Shown: positions 5,679 to 6,395 of the stretch, one piece after another
Position numbering within the stretch: the stretch's first letter is position 1
Layout of the letters: each line of letters starts with the position of its first letter
Source: Paracoccaceae bacterium
GTDB lineage: Bacteria; Pseudomonadota; Alphaproteobacteria; Rhodobacterales; Rhodobacteraceae
Direction: 5' to 3'
Assembly (NCBI GenBank): GCA_003565055.1
Contig: PXDM01000068.1
Location: forward strand, 1-6,395
Length of the DNA stretch: 6,395 bases
The notes under the pieces: generated by a model
What the model saw: the letters and a program-made list of their open reading frames with translations, nothing else
Told to the model about the DNA's origin: nothing
The model's database searches: none
Position numbers and translations under genes: made by a program

Positions 5679-6395
5679 ATGACCCAGAAACGAGTTGCCA
5701 TCATCGGCGCAGGCCCGTCGGGGCTCGCACAGCTGCGCGCCTTTCAATCCGCTGCCGCAAAAGGCGAGGCCATCCCCGAGATCGTCTGTTTCGAGAAACA
5801 GGATAATTGGGGCGGGTTGTGGAATTACACATGGCGCCCCGGGCTTGATGAGAATGGCGAGCCGGTCCATTGCTCGATGTATCGTTATCTGTGGTCGAAT
5901 GGCCCCAAGGAAGGGCTAGAATTCGCCGATTATTCCTTCGAGGAGCATTTCGGCAAGCAGATCGCATCCTACCCGCCGCGCGCGGTGCTCTTCGACTATA
6001 TCGAGGGGCGTGTGAAGAAAGCGGGCGTGCGCGACTGGGTGCGGTTCAATACGGCGGTGCGCTGGGTAAGCTATGACGATGACAGCGGGATGTTCACAGT
6101 CACTGTGCATGACCATGCAAGCGACCATGTCTATTCCGAGACTTTCGACCATGTGATCGTCGCCTCGGGACATTTCTCGGTGCCGAATGTGCCGCATTAT
6201 CCGGGCTTCGAGAGCTTCAACGGACGCGTGCTCCATGCTCATGATTTCCGCGATGCGCGCGAATTTGCGGGCAAGGATATTCTGGTGATGGGCGCGTCCT
6301 ATTCCGCCGAAGATATCGGCTCGCAATGCTGGAAATACGGCGCGAAATCGATCACGTCCTGCTACCGCTCGGCGCCGATGGGGTTTGACTGGCCC
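5679..6395 (+). CDS. tmm: Trimethylamine monooxygenase (flavin-containing monooxygenase), 3' end outside window
   Basis: Tmm oxidises trimethylamine to trimethylamine N-oxide with NADPH, O2 and FAD in the cytoplasm, the first step of methylated-amine use in Roseobacter-group bacteria. The first 239 codons are present and open to the window edge; the family is around 450 residues, so a little over half is here. The FAD-binding GxGxxG is GAGPSG (10-15), followed by FEK (38-40) and NWGGLWNY (43-50). The FMO fingerprint FxGxxxHxxxF is FNGRVLHAHDF (180-190). The NADPH-binding motif is GASYSAEDIG (205-214), whose Tyr208 corresponds to the mobile active-site tyrosine of studied Tmm enzymes. Segments such as HCSMYRYLWSNGPKEGLEFADY (64-85) and GSQCWKYGAKSITSCYRSAP are as I recall them in Roseovarius and Ruegeria Tmm. 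It is divergent from the binding-protein gene; downstream partners such as tdm would lie outside the window. Confidence 0.95.
   Translation, partial: MTQKRVAIIGAGPSGLAQLRAFQSAAAKGEAIPEIVCFEKQDNWGGLWNYTWRPGLDENGEPVHCSMYRYLWSNGPKEGLEFADYSFEEHFGKQIASYPPRAVLFDYIEGRVKKAGVRDWVRFNTAVRWVSYDDDSGMFTVTVHDHASDHVYSETFDHVIVASGHFSVPNVPHYPGFESFNGRVLHAHDFRDAREFAGKDILVMGASYSAEDIGSQCWKYGAKSITSCYRSAPMGFDWP

Overview
The window looks like chromosomal DNA of a marine or saline alphaproteobacterium of the Rhodobacteraceae (Roseobacter group). The base composition is GC-rich with G/C-rich third codon positions. The right-hand gene reads as a trimethylamine monooxygenase (Tmm) very close to the Roseobacter type. Gene content is oriented towards organic nitrogen: an M24 peptidase, an Asp/Glu-racemase-superfamily enzyme, a divergent ammonium-transporter homologue, a FadR-type regulator, a branched-chain-amino-acid-type binding protein and Tmm.

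Layout: (1) nt 1-1445, + strand: the C-terminal part of an M24 metallopeptidase, coupled by an ATGA overlap to an Asp/Glu racemase / maleate isomerase-like enzyme. (2) nt 1446-1965: a 520-bp gap with no convincing gene. Its right half is AT-rich and holds a near-consensus sigma-54 promoter (1839-1854). (3) nt 1966-3336, +: an Amt-family membrane protein that appears to lack both pore histidines, with a perfect 27-bp palindrome inside its first codons. A strong intrinsic terminator follows at 3344-3373. (4) nt 3448-4182, +: a GntR/FadR-family regulator with an altered FCD metal site. (5) nt 4201-5499, - strand, convergent with the regulator: a type I periplasmic-binding-protein-fold protein with no visible signal peptide and no permease genes beside it, so possibly a cytoplasmic sensor. 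(6) nt 5500-5678: a divergent control region. (7) nt 5679-end, +: the first 239 codons of tmm, running off the window.

How the genes may work together (inference): Tmm oxidises trimethylamine to its N-oxide in the cytoplasm, the entry to methylated-amine breakdown that releases methylamine and ammonium. An RpoN-controlled Amt-like channel next to it would fit nitrogen-limited uptake or recapture of ammonium or a methylated amine. The GntR regulator and the apparently cytoplasmic binding protein are candidate sensors for the locus. The peptidase and racemase pair at the left may be a separate catabolic operon, and its substrate cannot be read from the sequence. The most unusual items are the Amt homologue without twin histidines, the sigma-54 promoter, the intragenic palindrome, and the unsecreted binding protein.
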